A DNA stretch of 64,000 bases from Orientallactaga sibirica (Eukaryota; Chordata; Mammalia; Rodentia; Dipodidae): assembly GCA_036365145.1 (NCBI GenBank), contig JAEOAD010002279.1, positions 926,001-990,000 of the forward strand, given 5' to 3'. This document shows, piece by piece, positions 42,876 through 53,715 of the stretch (position 1 is the first letter of the stretch; the number at the start of each line of letters is the position of its first letter). The notes beneath the pieces were generated by a model. That model saw only the letters and a list, made by a program, of their open reading frames with translations, made no database searches and had not been told where the DNA came from. Made by a program: the position numbers and the translations under genes.

Positions 42876-43047
42876 AGCCGGGCGTGGTGGCGCACGCCTT
42901 TAATCCCAGCACTTGGGAGGCAGAGGTAGGAGGATCGCCTTGAGTTCAAGGCCACCCTGAGACTACATAGTTAATTCCAGGTCAGCCTGGGCCAGAGTGA
43001 GACCCTACCTTGAAAAACCGAAAAACCAAAAAAAAAAAAAAAAAAAA
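42876..43047 (+). mobile_element. B1 SINE
   Basis: Full B1. The target duplication 'caaataggatata' lies at 42863-42875 and about 43048-43060. Confidence 0.96.
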
Positions 43048-43061
43048 CAAATAGGATATAA

Positions 43062-43312
43062 GGGCTGGAGAGATGGCTTAGTGGTTAAGCACTTGCCTGT
43101 GAAGCCTAAGGACCTCGGTTCGAGGCTCAATTCTCCAGGACCCACGTAAGCCAGATGCACAAGGTAGCTCATGCATCTGGAGTTCATTTGCAGTGGCTGG
43201 AGGCCCTGGTGCACCTATTCTCTCTCTCTCCCTCTTTGTCTCTCTGCCTCTTTCTCTGTCTGTCCATCGCTCTCAAATAAATGAAAATAAATGAAATTTT
43301 TAAAAAAATAAG
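43062..43312 (+). mobile_element. Type B SINE
   Basis: Full type B starting immediately after the B1 target duplication. Its A/T tail meets the next SINE. Confidence 0.95.
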
Positions 43313-43512
43313 TGCTGGAGAGATGGCTTAGTGGTTAAGGTATTTGCCTGTGAAGCCTAAGGATCCAGGTTCAATTCTCCAGGTCCCACATAAGCCAGAT
43401 GAATGTGGTGGCACACACATCTGGAGTTTGTTTGCAGTGGCTGGAAGCCCTGGCATGCCCATTGTCTCTCTCTGTCTCTAATAAATAAATAAAAATAAAT
43501 CTTTTTTAAAAT
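43313..43512 (+). mobile_element. Type B SINE
   Basis: Full type B in tandem with the previous one. It probably landed in the tail of the element at 43062. Confidence 0.94.
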
Positions 43513-43559
43513 GTAGGATCCTTCTATTAAAAAAATAAATAAATAAAACCTGAATGAAG

Positions 43560-43790
43560 GCATAGAGTCCTCTATGTTATAAAGATGTGTCTCCTCCCCA
43601 CACTCCTTGATAAATTCAAAGCTATTGCAATCAAAATCCCAGCAGGGCTTTTCAGTGAAATTAACAAGCTGGACCTAAAAAAAGATGTACGTAGAAGAGT
43701 GAAGGGCCAAGAATTCCTGAAAGAGGAGGAGATGAGAACGGAGAATCAACTCGTTCTATTACACACCAAGGTTTTTCTCCTAGAACCACA
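43560..43790 (+). pseudogene. LINE-1 ORF2 fragment
   Basis: The plus-strand translation contains 'LDKFKAIAIKIPAGLFSEI' followed by 'NKLDLK', matching the ORF2 segment just after the RT domain. It is cut off by the minus SINE at 43803, and no further ORF2 is visible nearby. Confidence 0.8.
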
Positions 43791-43802
43791 TGTGGTTTTT
43801 TC

Positions 43803-44060
43803 TTTTTTTGAGAGCGAGAGAGAGACAGAGAGAGAGGGAGAGGAAGACAGATAGAGATGGGTGCACCAGTATCCTCTCAGCTGCTGCGAACAAAATCCAG
43901 ATGCGTGCGCCCCCTTGTGGTCAAGTGCGGCATTGCGCCCTTGCATCACTTTGCATCTGGCTAACCGTGGGACCTGGAGATTGGAACTGCTGGAGATTGG
44001 AACCAGCGTTCTTAGGCTTAGCAGACAGGCGCCTTAACCGCTAAGCCATCTCTCCAGCCC
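43803..44060 (-). mobile_element. Type A SINE
   Basis: Full reverse type A. The target 'ccacatgtg(g/a)tttt' occurs at about 43788 and 44062. Confidence 0.95.
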
Positions 44061-44445
44061 ACCACATGTGATTTTAAAGAAACCCTTTTTGTTTTGTTCT
44101 CGGTCTATGTGCTTGTTTTGCATACTGGTCACAGAAGGAGCTAAGTTTTGGGAAACGTACCCAAAGTCATTCTACACTGAGGGGTCAGTGTGAATGAAAC
44201 CCGAAGACATGGGGACTGGGGGATGGCTCCTCAGAAAAAGGCTCACTGTGTGAGAGAGAGCAAGGACCCGAGTTCAGAACCCCAGGATGCACACGGGGTG
44301 CCAGGTCTGGTGAAGCACACCTTTTATCCCAGCAGTGGGAGGCACAGACAGGTGGGCTGCCAGAGCTCCACTGGTTTAGCTGAATTGAGTCAGTGAGTGC
44401 TGGGTTTAGCGGGATACCCTGACTCAAATAAATAAATAAAAATAA

Positions 44446-44544
44446 AAAAGAAAGACACACAGAAGGAACGACAGAAGAAAGAAAGAAGGAAAAAAGAAAA
44501 AGGAAAGAAAGAAAGAAAGAAGAAAAGAAAGAAAGAAGTGGAGG
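44446..44544. repeat. (gaaa)n purine run
   Basis: GAAA/GAAG-rich run, perhaps an expanded A-rich linker of the B4 element. Confidence 0.9.
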
Positions 44545-44775
44545 ATGGCTTAGCAGTTAAGTCGCTTACTTGCAAAGCCAAAGGACCCAGGTTTGATTCC
44601 CCCGGACTCACCTAAGCCAGATGCACAAGGTGGTTCCTGTGTGGAAGTGCGTTTGCAGTGGCTAGAGGCCCTGGTACATGCATTCTCTTTCTCCCTCTCT
44701 CATTCTCTGTCTCTCTCTGCCTCTTTCTGTCAAATAAATAAATTAATTAATTATTTTAAAAATAAATAAATGCAT
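44545..44775 (+). mobile_element. Type B SINE, head shortened
   Basis: Begins 'gtggaggatggcttagcag', then type B body and an (aaat)n tail. Confidence 0.9.
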
Positions 44776-44936
44776 AAATAGATAAGGTGGTGTGTGACTG
44801 AGGAGGACTCCTGATGTCAACTTCTAGCCACCAAACACGTGTGCACACGTGCATATGAGCCCCTCACACATACGTATACACATATGAACAAGCAAATACA
44901 GGGGCTCACACACATTTGCATGCAAAAAAAGAAATA

Positions 44937-45729
44937 AAAAGGGGAGAGAAGGGCAAGGAAGGAAAGGGAAGGGAAAGAGAAGGGAGGGGAAAAAAGGGGA
45001 GGGAAGTAAAGGGAAGGGAAGGGAAGAGAAGGGAAGGGAAGAAAAGAGAAGGGAGGAGAAGGCAAGGGAAGGAAAATGAAGAGATGGGAAAGGGAAGAGA
45101 AGGGAAGGGAAAAGAAGGAAAGGGAATGGAAAGGAAGAGAAGGGATGGGAAGGAAAGGAAGTGATGGGAAAGGATAGGAAAAGGAAGAGAAGAGAAGGGA
45201 AGAGAAAGGAAGAGAAGGGACAGGAAGGGATGGGAAAGGAAAGGGACAGGAAGGGATGGGAAAGGAAAGAGAAGGGAAGGGAAGGAAGGGAAGGGATGGG
45301 AAAGGAAAAAGAAGGAAAGGGAAGGGAAGGAAAGAGAAGGAAAGGGAATGAAGGGAAGGAAAGGGATGATAAAGGAAAGATAAGGGAAGGGAAAGGAAAG
45401 GAAAGAGAAGAGAAGGGAAGGAAGGGAAGGGATGGGAAAGGAAAGATAAGGGAAGGGAAGGGAAGGGAAGGAAAGGAAGGAATGGGATGGAATGGGAAGG
45501 GAAGGGAAGGGATGGGAAAGGAAAGAGAAAGGAAGGGAAAGGAAAGGAAAGAGAAGGGAAGGGAATGAAGGGAAGGAAAGGGATGATAAAGGAAAGATAA
45601 GGGAGGGGAAAGGAAAGGAAAAATAAGGGATGGGAAGGGAAGGGATGGGAAGGGATGGTAAAGGAATGAGAAGGGAAGAAAAGGAAAGAAAAGGAAGGGA
45701 AGGGAAAGGAAAGGAAGGGAAGGGAAGGG
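44937..45729. repeat. Polypurine (GGGAA-type) satellite-like tract, about 0.8 kb
   Basis: Almost every base on the plus strand is A or G. The unit varies around 'gggaagggaa' and 'aaaggaaaga', with sporadic 'gatgggaaagg' interruptions. This produces open frames on both strands (307 codons on minus, rich in Pro/Phe/Ser/Leu; Lys/Glu/Gly/Arg-rich on plus). They are composition artefacts. Confidence 0.97.
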
Positions 45730-45984
45730 CAAAGGAGGAACAGGCACCCTCCAGGTGTAGCCAGGTGTTGGGGGGAGGTGGTCCTAGGTCTGTCCTCAGT
45801 AGCTGTAAGTCTTTGGGTCAGTGGCTTAACTTCTCAGTCCCTTAATCTGTAAACGTCAATTAAATAAAACAACTGGAACATTAACTATTGGGCTATATTT
45901 CACTAAGTGAAGTAAAGACACTCAGAAAAATAATTATATTTTTCCCTCATCTGTCCAGCCTGGATTGTGTGTATATTTGCCTTG

Positions 45985-46560
45985 GTTGCTTTTCTCACTG
46001 ATGGGACACAAACAAAACAAAACAAACAACAAAAAAAAACCTGACCAAAGCAACTTAAGGCAGGAAGGGGGCTGGAGAGATAGATGGCTTTGTGATTAAG
46101 GCACTTGCCTGCAAAGCTAAAGGACCCAGGTTCGATTCCCCAGGACCCATGTAAGCCAGATGCACAAGGGGGCGCATGCATCTGGAGTTCATTTGCAGCA
46201 GTTCAAGGCCCTGGCATGCCCATCTTCTTTATGTATCTGCCACTCTCTCTCTCTCTCTCACGCAAATAAATAAATATATATATACATATATATATATATT
46301 TTTTTTAATTTTAAAAAAGAAAGGAAGGGTTGATTTTAGCTCCCAGTCTGAGGATATAGTCCATGTTGGTGAGGAAGGAACGTGAAGCGGCTGGTTACAT
46401 TTGACGTGTAGTCAGGAAGCAGAGATAAATGTTGGGTCTCAGCTTGCTTTCTACCTTCTGTTCAGTCTGAGATGCCAGCTTATCGACTGGTCTAGCCCAC
46501 AGTGAGGGTGAGTCTTCCTACCTCAATTAAACTAATGTAGAAAACTCCCTCACAGACACG
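45985..46560 (-). mobile_element. ERVL-type LTR, interrupted by a SINE
   Basis: On the plus strand, 'acctgaccaaagcaacttaa', 'gttgattttagctcccagtc' and 'ctacctcaattaaactaatg' are the reverse complement of a rodent ERVL-type LTR. The two halves are separated by the SINE at 46069-46320. It is probably the same family as 58685-59585. Confidence 0.65.
46069..46320 (+). mobile_element. Type B SINE
   Basis: Full type B with a 'gagagatagatggctt' 4-bp head insertion and a (ta)n-containing tail. 'ggaaggg' flanks it on both sides. Confidence 0.94.
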
Positions 46561-46647
46561 CCCGGGGGATATACACATGCATGTACAGACACACACGTGC
46601 ACGCATGCACGCACACATACGTGCCACGAAAGTAGAAATGGGACTAT

Positions 46648-46800
46648 TTGAAAGGTGAGGTTGCTCAGTGGTTAGAGGCATTTTCTTGCAATGCCTGATG
46701 ACCTGGATTTGATTCCTGGTACCCGCATAAAGCCAGCTAGACAAAATAATGCATGTGTCTGGAGTTTGTTTGCAGTCGCAGGAGGCCCTGGTGTGCCCAT

Positions 46801-46833
<33 letters not shown>

Positions 46834-46875
46834 GTCTCTCTTTCTCTCTCAAATAAATGAATAAAATATAAAAAA
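46648..46875 (+). mobile_element. Type B SINE, diverged
   Basis: 'gaggttgctcagtggttaga' and 'gtctggagtttgtttgcagt' identify an older type B copy. Confidence 0.88.
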
Positions 46876-47610
46876 GGAAAAGAGGGGACTCTCAAGAGGA
46901 AGTGGGTGGGAGAGCAAATACGATCTAAATACACGATATACTTGAATGAAATGTCATAATGAAACCAATCATGTTGTATAATGAATGCTGGGAGAACCCA
47001 TTGCTTTCTAAGGCAGGAAGTCACGTCCAGGGAGATCCGCTGAAGTTGAGAGCAACAGATACCTGTGCAACCTCCAGTCTGGCCGATCCTCTGTTCCTGT
47101 GAAGGAGATAGCCACGTATGCATAGAGGAAGACTGAGATCCTACAGGAGGCTTGTCATGTTAATTGTCATGGGTGGGTGGGGGCAGCCCGAGATGTACAG
47201 TTCCTGGGGAGAGGCGGGAGAAGGCCACCAACTTCAGATGAACCCCATCGTGACTCGGGCAGACATATCTCCTGAAAGGAATCGCCTCTCATTCTCTTTA
47301 TGAAACCTACACGCTGTTCCGGCCCCGGGGAACACAGGTCAGCAACTTCATGAATTACCTTTTGCTTGTAATCCAGTTGCAGTGGTGAAATATTAGGTTG
47401 CCTAGGGCAGGGCTGTTTCTGGTTCCTAGGTGTTTAAATTGCCTAGTTTCCTGTTTGGAAGGAAGGGAGGTTTATTGAATACTTACCTAAGTGTCAGCAC
47501 AGTGCCGCCTGCTTTGCATGGATGCCTTAATCTGATCCTTAGAGGAACTGTATTCGTTACATTTGGCTACTCGGTTTGGTTTTATCAGATGTTAAAAGAC
47601 TCTGGTAGGA
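46876..47610. other. Unassigned; LINE-1 3'-end-like left edge, MIR at about 47465-47560
   Basis: 'gaggaagtgggtgggagagc' and the following 100 bp resemble a LINE-1 3' end. 'ttattgaatacttacctaag' is reverse MIR-like. No gene recognised. Confidence 0.4.
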
Positions 47611-47624
47611 TAAAGAAATGCCTG

Positions 47625-47852
47625 GGGGTTGGAGAGATGGTTTAGTGGTTAAGGTGTTTGCCTACAAAGCCAAAGGTTCCCGGTTTGATTCTCCAGGACC
47701 CACGTAAGCCAGATGCACAAGGGGCGCACGACTCTGGAGTTCCTTTGCAGTGGCTGGAGGCCATGGCGCACCGCCCATTCTCTCCCTCTCTCTCTCTCTC
47801 TCTCTCTGACTCTCTCTCAAAAATTTAAATTAAAAAAAAAAAAAAAAACTTA
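47625..47852 (+). mobile_element. Type B SINE
   Basis: Full type B. The target 'aaagaaatgcc' occurs at about 47611 and 47853. Confidence 0.94.
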
Positions 47853-47864
47853 AAAGAAATGCCC

Positions 47865-48855
47865 CAGAGGCCACAGGTTAGTAGTAAGTGCTTGAGTCCT
47901 TACCTGTCTGTCTGTCTGTCTGTCTGCAGTGTCAGTCTGTCCATGGCACCATGCTTCCCGCCCATGCCTGTGATGCCACCATATCCAAAGACATGTGTGG
48001 ATCAATGGCCTTCCATGGAGAAAACTGCTCATCCAGCCAGGAGCAAGCCGCTTACTCCTGTAAACACCATTCATTCATTTGCTAATGTCCCATCCCAGGC
48101 AAAAACATGAGCTTCCTCTGACTTTATTCTGTCAGAAGCCTGGGTGGCCCCCACACCCCGTGTTCCTGAATAGCCCATCTGAGACCCGCAGTCATGACGC
48201 GTCCTTTGTCTCAACATCAAAAGCCCTGTTTATGTCTTGACAAGTGGATATACGTGTTGAAAAAAACACAAGTAGAGAAAAATCAAGCCCCTCGGTTATC
48301 CAATTGTCCCATTTTTTTTTCCAAGAAAATGAAAGTGATGATAACTTAAAATGAATAAAAAGAGGCTGTCCATTTGGGAGTCTGAAATTGACAGTGTTTA
48401 CCAGAAATTACATGAGCAGCGGACCAGAGCTTCCATTTGATGGTGGGTTTGAATCCACGCCTGGCGCAGGCTCTGCCTTTGTGAGCGATTGCCACCGCCC
48501 GGGGGGGAATTGGTGGTGTGACCAGGACGAGGGAAGGGATAAAATGATTAAGGCCAGGACTTCATTGCACAGCTCTTCCTGCGAGATTAAGAAACCATCT
48601 CTCTTTGACTCTCTTAATGTTTCCTGAACACCGTGAATTTCTCCAGGGGGGCTTTATGGCCAGAACTGATCACATTCAATTCTCCGGGGAGGAAATAGGC
48701 AGGTTTGTCTTATTTATTTATTAAGTAAAGAGCAGAAGCGGAGAATCCCCTTATCTGTTACTGCAGAGCTTCAGGAAGGATAGAACGTTAAAAGTGACCA
48801 GCCCTCAACCCACCACCTCTTCCCTCTTTCCCACCAGAACATCTACTGCTTTTAT
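47865..48855. other. Unassigned, largely non-repetitive interval
   Basis: About 1 kb without a recognisable transposon apart from a short (tctg)n run at 47907-47927. Plus frames at 47859-48110 and 48388-48627 show no domain. It may include conserved noncoding sequence around 48380-48640. Confidence 0.45.
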
Positions 48856-48861
48856 TTTTGT

Positions 48862-48864
48862 TGT

Positions 48865-48911
<47 letters not shown>

Positions 48912-49122
48912 TTTGAGAGCGACAGACAGAGAGAGAAAGAGGGAGAGAGAGAGAGAGAGAGAGAGAGAATGGGTGCACCAGGGCTTCCAGCCACTGCAAA
49001 CGAATTCCACATCCATGCATCACATTGTTCATCTGGTTTACGTGGGTCCTAGATGGAATCGAACCAGAGTCCTTAGGCTTAACAAGCAAGTGCTTAACCG
49101 CTAAGCCATCCATCCAGCCCCC
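48862..49122 (-). mobile_element. Type B SINE with long (ttta)n tail
   Basis: Reverse type B whose tail is about 50 nt of perfect TTTA. The target duplication 'catctactgctttt' occurs at about 48840 and 49123. Confidence 0.95.
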
Positions 49123-49246
49123 ATCTACTGCTTTTTTTATTCTTTCTCTTATACCCTCCTTCTCCTTGTCTTCCTCCCTGCTCCTGTTCCCCTTTTCTCT
49201 CCCTTCCTTACCCTGCTGTCTGGTGACAGATGTGAAGTGCTTCCCC

Positions 49247-49455
49247 TTTGTCAAAGCCAAAGGACTCAGGTTCAATTCCCCAGGACCCATGTAAGCCAGA
49301 TGCACAAGGGAGCACACACATCTGGAGTTCGTTTGCAGCAGCTGGAGGCCCTGGCATGCCCTTTCTCTCTCTCTCTCTTTCTAACCACCACCCCCCCCCC
49401 GCACCTATTTCTCTCTCTCTCTCAAATAAAGAAAAATAATAAAAAAGTTTAAAAA
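49247..49455 (+). mobile_element. Type B SINE, 5'-truncated
   Basis: It starts at 'tttgtcaaagccaaaggac', so the box A region is lost. Body and tail are normal, with a C10 run at 49391. Confidence 0.9.
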
Positions 49456-49479
49456 AAAGAATTATCAGACTTGGAGATA

Positions 49480-50156
49480 TGTCACTGACTAGAGTTGTTG
49501 GACTTGAACCTACAGAGTTTGATTGTTTTCCCTGGTTGTTTTAAATCATATATTGGCTGAATATTTATTTGCTATGCCATCTTTTGCAGTGTGAGTGTTT
49601 ATTCTGTGCCATTATGGTTTTTTGGGGGGGGGGATTTTTTTGATATTATGGCTCAGTTAAAAGAACTTGGGTTATGGGGATGTTTGAACATCATTAGGAT
49701 TGATAAAAACTATTGGGACTTTTCAAGTTGACCGAATGCTTTCCATTTTACACCATGGATGGTTATCAGTTTATGAGGGCCAGGGGAAGAATGTGGTAGT
49801 TTGATTCAGGTGTCCCTCATAAACTTAGGTGTTCTGAATGCTAGGTTCCCCAGATGATGAAGATTTGGGAATTAATGCCTCCTGGAGGCAGTGTATTGTT
49901 GGGGGTGGGTTTACGGGTGTTAGAGCCAGTTTCCTCATGCCAGTGTTTGGCACACTCTCCTGTTCCTGTTGTCCACCTGATGTTGGTCAGGGGGGTGACG
50001 CCCACCCTCCGCTCATGCCATCATTTTCCTTTGCCATCATGGAGCTTCCCCTCGAGCCTATAAGCCAAAATAAACCTTTTTTTTTTTTTTTTTTTTTTCT
50101 GCCCACAAGCTGCTCTTGGTTGGGTGATTTCTACCTGCAACGCGAACCTGACTACA
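49480..50156 (+). mobile_element. MaLR element: 3' internal sequence plus 3' LTR
   Basis: 49480-49791 ('ctattgggacttttcaagtt', 'tatcagtttatgagggcc') resembles rodent MaLR internal sequence and ends in a purine-rich 'caggggaagaa', a plausible polypurine tract. The LTR 49792-50156 begins 'tgtggtagtttgattcagg' and ends 'cgaacctgactaca', with a T24-like run at about 50077-50098. MaLR internal regions are noncoding, and the 209-codon frame here is incidental. Confidence 0.75.
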
Positions 50157-50440
50157 ATGTCCTTCAAAGTTCCTTGCCCCAGAAAGAACTCTTGACAGTC
50201 ACAATATGTCCCATACGTGGCTCTCTCCTTCTCCCCTCTCTGTCCTGCTTGGCAGCCACCCAGGTCTGCCCAGCCTTTGGATTGGTGGCCCGCTTCATCA
50301 GGTGCTCAGCACCATCCAATCACCTGAGGCCTTGCATGAGCTCCATACAGCAGCCTTGTATCCAAAACAGAATTCCAGGACAGGGGCCTTGGACGAGCCA
50401 AGCAGAATGGTCCACATGTTTTAAAAAAAAAGACAGGGAA

Positions 50441-50726
50441 GGGCTGGAGAGATGGCTTAGCGGTTAAGGAGCCTGCTTCCTAAGCCTAAGAACCCGGTTC
50501 CAATCTCCAGGTCCCACGTTTAGCCAGATGAAAAGTGACGCAAGGGCGCAATGCCACACTTGACCACAAGGGGGCGCACACATCTGGATTTCGTTCACAG
50601 CAGCTGAGAGACTGCTGGCGTGCCCATTTCTATCTGTCTCCCTCTCTCTCTCTGTCTGTCTCTCTCTGTGTCTCTCTCCAAAAATAAATAAAATTTAAAA
50701 AATTAAAAAAAAAATTTTTAAAAAGA
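50441..50726 (+). mobile_element. Type A SINE
   Basis: Full type A. The flanking target is 'aaaagacagggaag' against 'aaaagatagggaag'. Confidence 0.95.
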
Positions 50727-50738
50727 TAGGGAAGCAGT

Positions 50739-51074
50739 TGCAGTCAGCTTTGCATTGCTGTCAGAAAACACCCGACCTTGAACAGCTTGTGGGAGAAAAG
50801 GGTTTATTTTTCTTACAGTCTCCAGGGAAAGTTCCATGATGGCAGGGGAAAGTGATGGCATGAGCAGAGGGTGGACATCACCTCTCCCACAGCAGGTGGC
50901 AAACAGTGGCAGGAGGGTGTGCCAAACACACTGGCAAGGGGAAGCTGGCTATAACACCCACGAGCCCACCCCCAGTGATCCAGAACCTCCATGGGACTCC
51001 AATTCCCAAATTGCCACCAGCTGGCATTCAGAACACATGAGTGCATGGGGGCACTCAAATCAAACCACCGCACA
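50739..51074 (-). mobile_element. Solo MaLR-type LTR, reverse
   Basis: The reverse complement begins 'tgtgcggtggtttgatttga'. The plus strand shows 'gttccatgatggcaggggaa', 'agagggtggacatcacc' and 'gtgccaaacacactggcaag', all shared in reverse with 41354-41701. Confidence 0.85.
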
Positions 51075-51460
51075 CGCTCTAAGTCTTGAGACTCAGGGCA
51101 CTTGGGTGTACAAGGAGTGTGTGTGTGGCCAGGGCTACTTCATCAAAGATGAAGTCAGGAGCCATTTTACTGAAGCTCGGTCACAGTGGTTATAAATATA
51201 AGGAGAAGCGACCTCTCCCTCCAAGACCCCAGAGCTGGGTGACGCAAGGCCAGAATCCCCACAGCTCAGTAAACATGGGACATCTAGTTCAGTCCCCTCT
51301 GCTTCCCGAGTTAAGAAATAAAGCCAGGGAGATCAGCACAGTTACCTTGGGACCTGTAAGCAGTTACCATTACTCATCACGCTTAAGGTGATCAGTGTTC
51401 ATACTGCTGGTTTGCTGGGCTTTTGTTTCAACAGAGGGAAGTAGGCTTGATTCAGAAGGG
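51075..51460. other. Unassigned sequence
   Basis: No repeat or gene recognised. Confidence 0.5.
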
Positions 51461-51469
51461 CAGCTGCAG

Positions 51470-51675
51470 GCTGGAGAGATGGCTTAGCGGTTAAGCGCTT
51501 GCCTGTGAAGCCTAAGGATCTCTGTTCGAGGCTCAATTCCCCAGAACCCACGTAAGCCAGATGCACAAGGTGGCGTGTGCATCTGGAGTTTGTTTGCAGT
51601 GGCTGGAGGCCCTCCTCTGCCTCTTTCTCTCTCTATCTGTTGCTCAAAAATAAACGAATAAAAATTTTAAAAAAG
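51470..51675 (+). mobile_element. Type B SINE
   Basis: Full type B with a shortened pyrimidine tract. The flanks share 'gaagggcagctgca' and 'gaaggcagttgca'. Confidence 0.94.
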
Positions 51676-51811
51676 AAGGCAGTTGCATTTCAGAAAGGAT
51701 CACTGGCTCACATAACTCTACCCAGTACAAAAGGAGGTTAAAAAAAAAAAACAAAACATTTTTCTGGGGGCGTTTGTCACTAACAAAGCTGGTGTTAGAA
51801 ATGCCAAGAAA

Positions 51812-52015
51812 TGGGGCTGGAGAGATGGCTTAGCAGTTAAGGCGTTTGCCTGCAAAGCCTACAGACCCCGCTTCAATTCCCCAGGACCCACGTAAGCCAG
51901 ATGCACAAGGGGGCGCAAGCGTCTGGAATTTGTTTGCAGTGGCTGGAAGCCCTGGCGCGCCCATTCTCCCCCTCTCTCTCAAATAAATAAAAATGAAAAA
52001 AAAATTTTTTTTAAA
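51812..52015 (+). mobile_element. Type B SINE
   Basis: Full type B. The target 'aagaaatg' lies on both sides. Confidence 0.95.
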
Positions 52016-52019
52016 AAGA

Positions 52020-52800
52020 AATGCTGAGAATGGAATCAAAATATCTGTAGGGATGACATCCAGGGCTCACAAATGGGACACTTTCTGCATTGAAATGTCA
52101 GAAGTAGAACAAGAGGGAGGGCCTACAGGACAAGAGATCCCCTCCCCTCCCTTCTGCTCCAGCTCATAGGCTGGCTGGGGTGTGTTAGTCACGGATATGC
52201 CTGTCTCTAGACAGCCATGTTCCTGCTCTAACAAGGCCAGCAGCCTCTGATCCACAAGCTTGAGTCCCTCCTGCAAATGATTAAATCACAGGAGCTCACA
52301 GTGTTGATTTTTTTTTTCACCCTGCTTTGTTGAAAATCATTTCCCCAAAAATGCATCTTCTGTGGGCAATGAGTCTCTCTCTATTCATGCACAATTTCAC
52401 ATGAAAAGATCTGCCCTTTTCATCGCACGCATGGCTTGAGTCGGCCAGCCTGCATGAAAATGTTTCCATTCATTAGCATGCCAAACAATGCCACTGGTCT
52501 GGAACCTGGGCCGGGACTGCCCTAGTCTCGTAGTCTCCCAATATTCTAGCATTCTCACAGGAAGACCTTGGGTCTCATTGCCCACAGGAGCGGTTCTTCA
52601 GATGCGGCTGAAATCTCTCCTGCTCTGGAGGGGCTTGACATGTCTGGAAACTGGCCTGACCACTCTCCTTTTCTTGATATGCCTTCGTTATTTTGCATTG
52701 AAGCTTGAATGTCAGTCACTCCTGCCCACTGACCAGCTTCCAGGAACACGGATGAGAAACTTAGTGATAGCATTTTATGATAGCCCATTAAATAACCATA
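52020..52800. other. Unassigned, non-repetitive
   Basis: No transposon recognised. Frames at 52397-52788 overlap on both strands without domains. 'cattcattagcatgccaaac' near 52470 is homeobox-site-like, which is weak evidence. Confidence 0.45.
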
Positions 52801-52802
52801 GT

Positions 52803-53005
52803 GGGGCTGGAGAGATGGCTTAGCAGTTAAGACACATGCCTGCGAAGCCTAAGGACCCCAGTTCCATTCTCCAGCTCCCACATAAGGCAAATGCACAAGG
52901 GGGTGCCATTTCATTTGCAGTAGCTAGAGGCCCTGGCATGCCCATTCTCCCTCCCACTCTCCCTCTCTCTCTTTCCCTCTCTCTGTCTCTAATAAATAAA
53001 TAAAT
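52803..53005 (+). mobile_element. Type B SINE
   Basis: Full type B whose (aaat)n tail runs into 'aaagataaaatctttt'. Confidence 0.94.
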
Positions 53006-53020
53006 AAAGATAAAATCTTT

Positions 53021-53213
53021 TTATTTATTTATTTTTATTTAATTTAATTAATTTATTTATTTTTTGGTTTTTCGAGGTAGGGTCTCACTTTAGCTCAAGC
53101 TGACCTGGAATTCACTATATAGTCTCAGGGTGGCCTCGAACTCACAGCAATCCTCCTACCTCTGCCTCCCGAGTGCTGGGATTAAAGGTGTGCGCCACCA
53201 TGCCCGGCTTTTT
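53021..53213 (-). mobile_element. B1 SINE
   Basis: Reverse B1 with a long AT-rich tail. It shares one enclosing target duplication, 'aaagataaaatctttt' (53006-53021 and about 53436-53451), with the SINE at 53214. Confidence 0.93.
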
Positions 53214-53435
53214 TTTATTTTTTTAAGATTATTTATTTATTTGCAAGCAGAGAGGGAGAGATAGAAGAGATGCAGACAGAGAGAGAATGGGCATGCCAGG
53301 GCCTCCAGCCACTGCAAACGAACTCCAGATGCATGTGCCCCTTGTGCATCTGGCTTACGTGGGGCCTGGAGAATCGAACTGGAATCCTTTGGCTTCACAG
53401 GCAAATGCCTTAACCACTAAGCCATTTCTCCAGCC
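53214..53435 (-). mobile_element. Type B SINE paired with B1
   Basis: Full reverse type B. Reading the minus strand, type B comes first and B1 follows, as in 25900-26390. Confidence 0.94.
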
Positions 53436-53539
53436 CTAAAGATAAAATCTTTTAAAAAAAATAATAACCGTCGTAACCAGAAGCTACATAACACACGTCA
53501 GGAATGTTCCAGATTTCCGAGATGCACTTGTCCATTTAA

Positions 53540-53715
53540 CGTGCAGAAAACTCTAGAAAGCTGGTCAAAGGTGTCATCCTCACTTTAAGAAGAAGGAAAC
53601 TTGAGGTGCAGAATAACAAAGGCTCTCAAGTGCAAGAGGCAGGAAGACAGCACAGGTGGCCTGGCCACAGAACCCACGTCCTTACAGACTGCCCACTCCT
53701 CTCTCTCCATTCCCT
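53540..53715 (-). mobile_element. Possible MIR element
   Basis: 'aagaaggaaacttgaggtgc' and 'cacagaacccacgtccttac' follow reverse MIR order loosely. Confidence 0.5.

Larger units (their letters stand above)
44187..44935 (+). mobile_element. B4/RSINE1-type SINE split by a type B SINE
   Basis: The left part, 44187-44445, has an ID-like head and a B1-like right arm ('ccttttatcccagcagtggg'). The right part, 44776-44935, is the '3' ctagccaccaaacacgtgtg' and CA-rich end. Between them lie a purine run and a type B SINE at 44545-44775. Confidence 0.75.

Noticed and set aside
42876..43512. B1 followed by two type B SINEs as a retroposed trimer
   Set aside because: The B1 has its own perfect target duplication ending before the first SINE, so at least the B1 inserted independently.
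44824..45747. Minus-strand open frame of 307 codons and several plus frames
   Set aside because: Pure polypurine/polypyrimidine composition cannot form stops on the pyrimidine strand. Residues are only Pro, Phe, Leu, Ser and similar.
49838..50467. Plus-strand frame of 209 codons
   Set aside because: It starts inside the MaLR-type LTR, crosses its T-run and ends in a SINE. Similar frames occur in every copy of this LTR (41443-41793, 60928-61188), so it is LTR composition.
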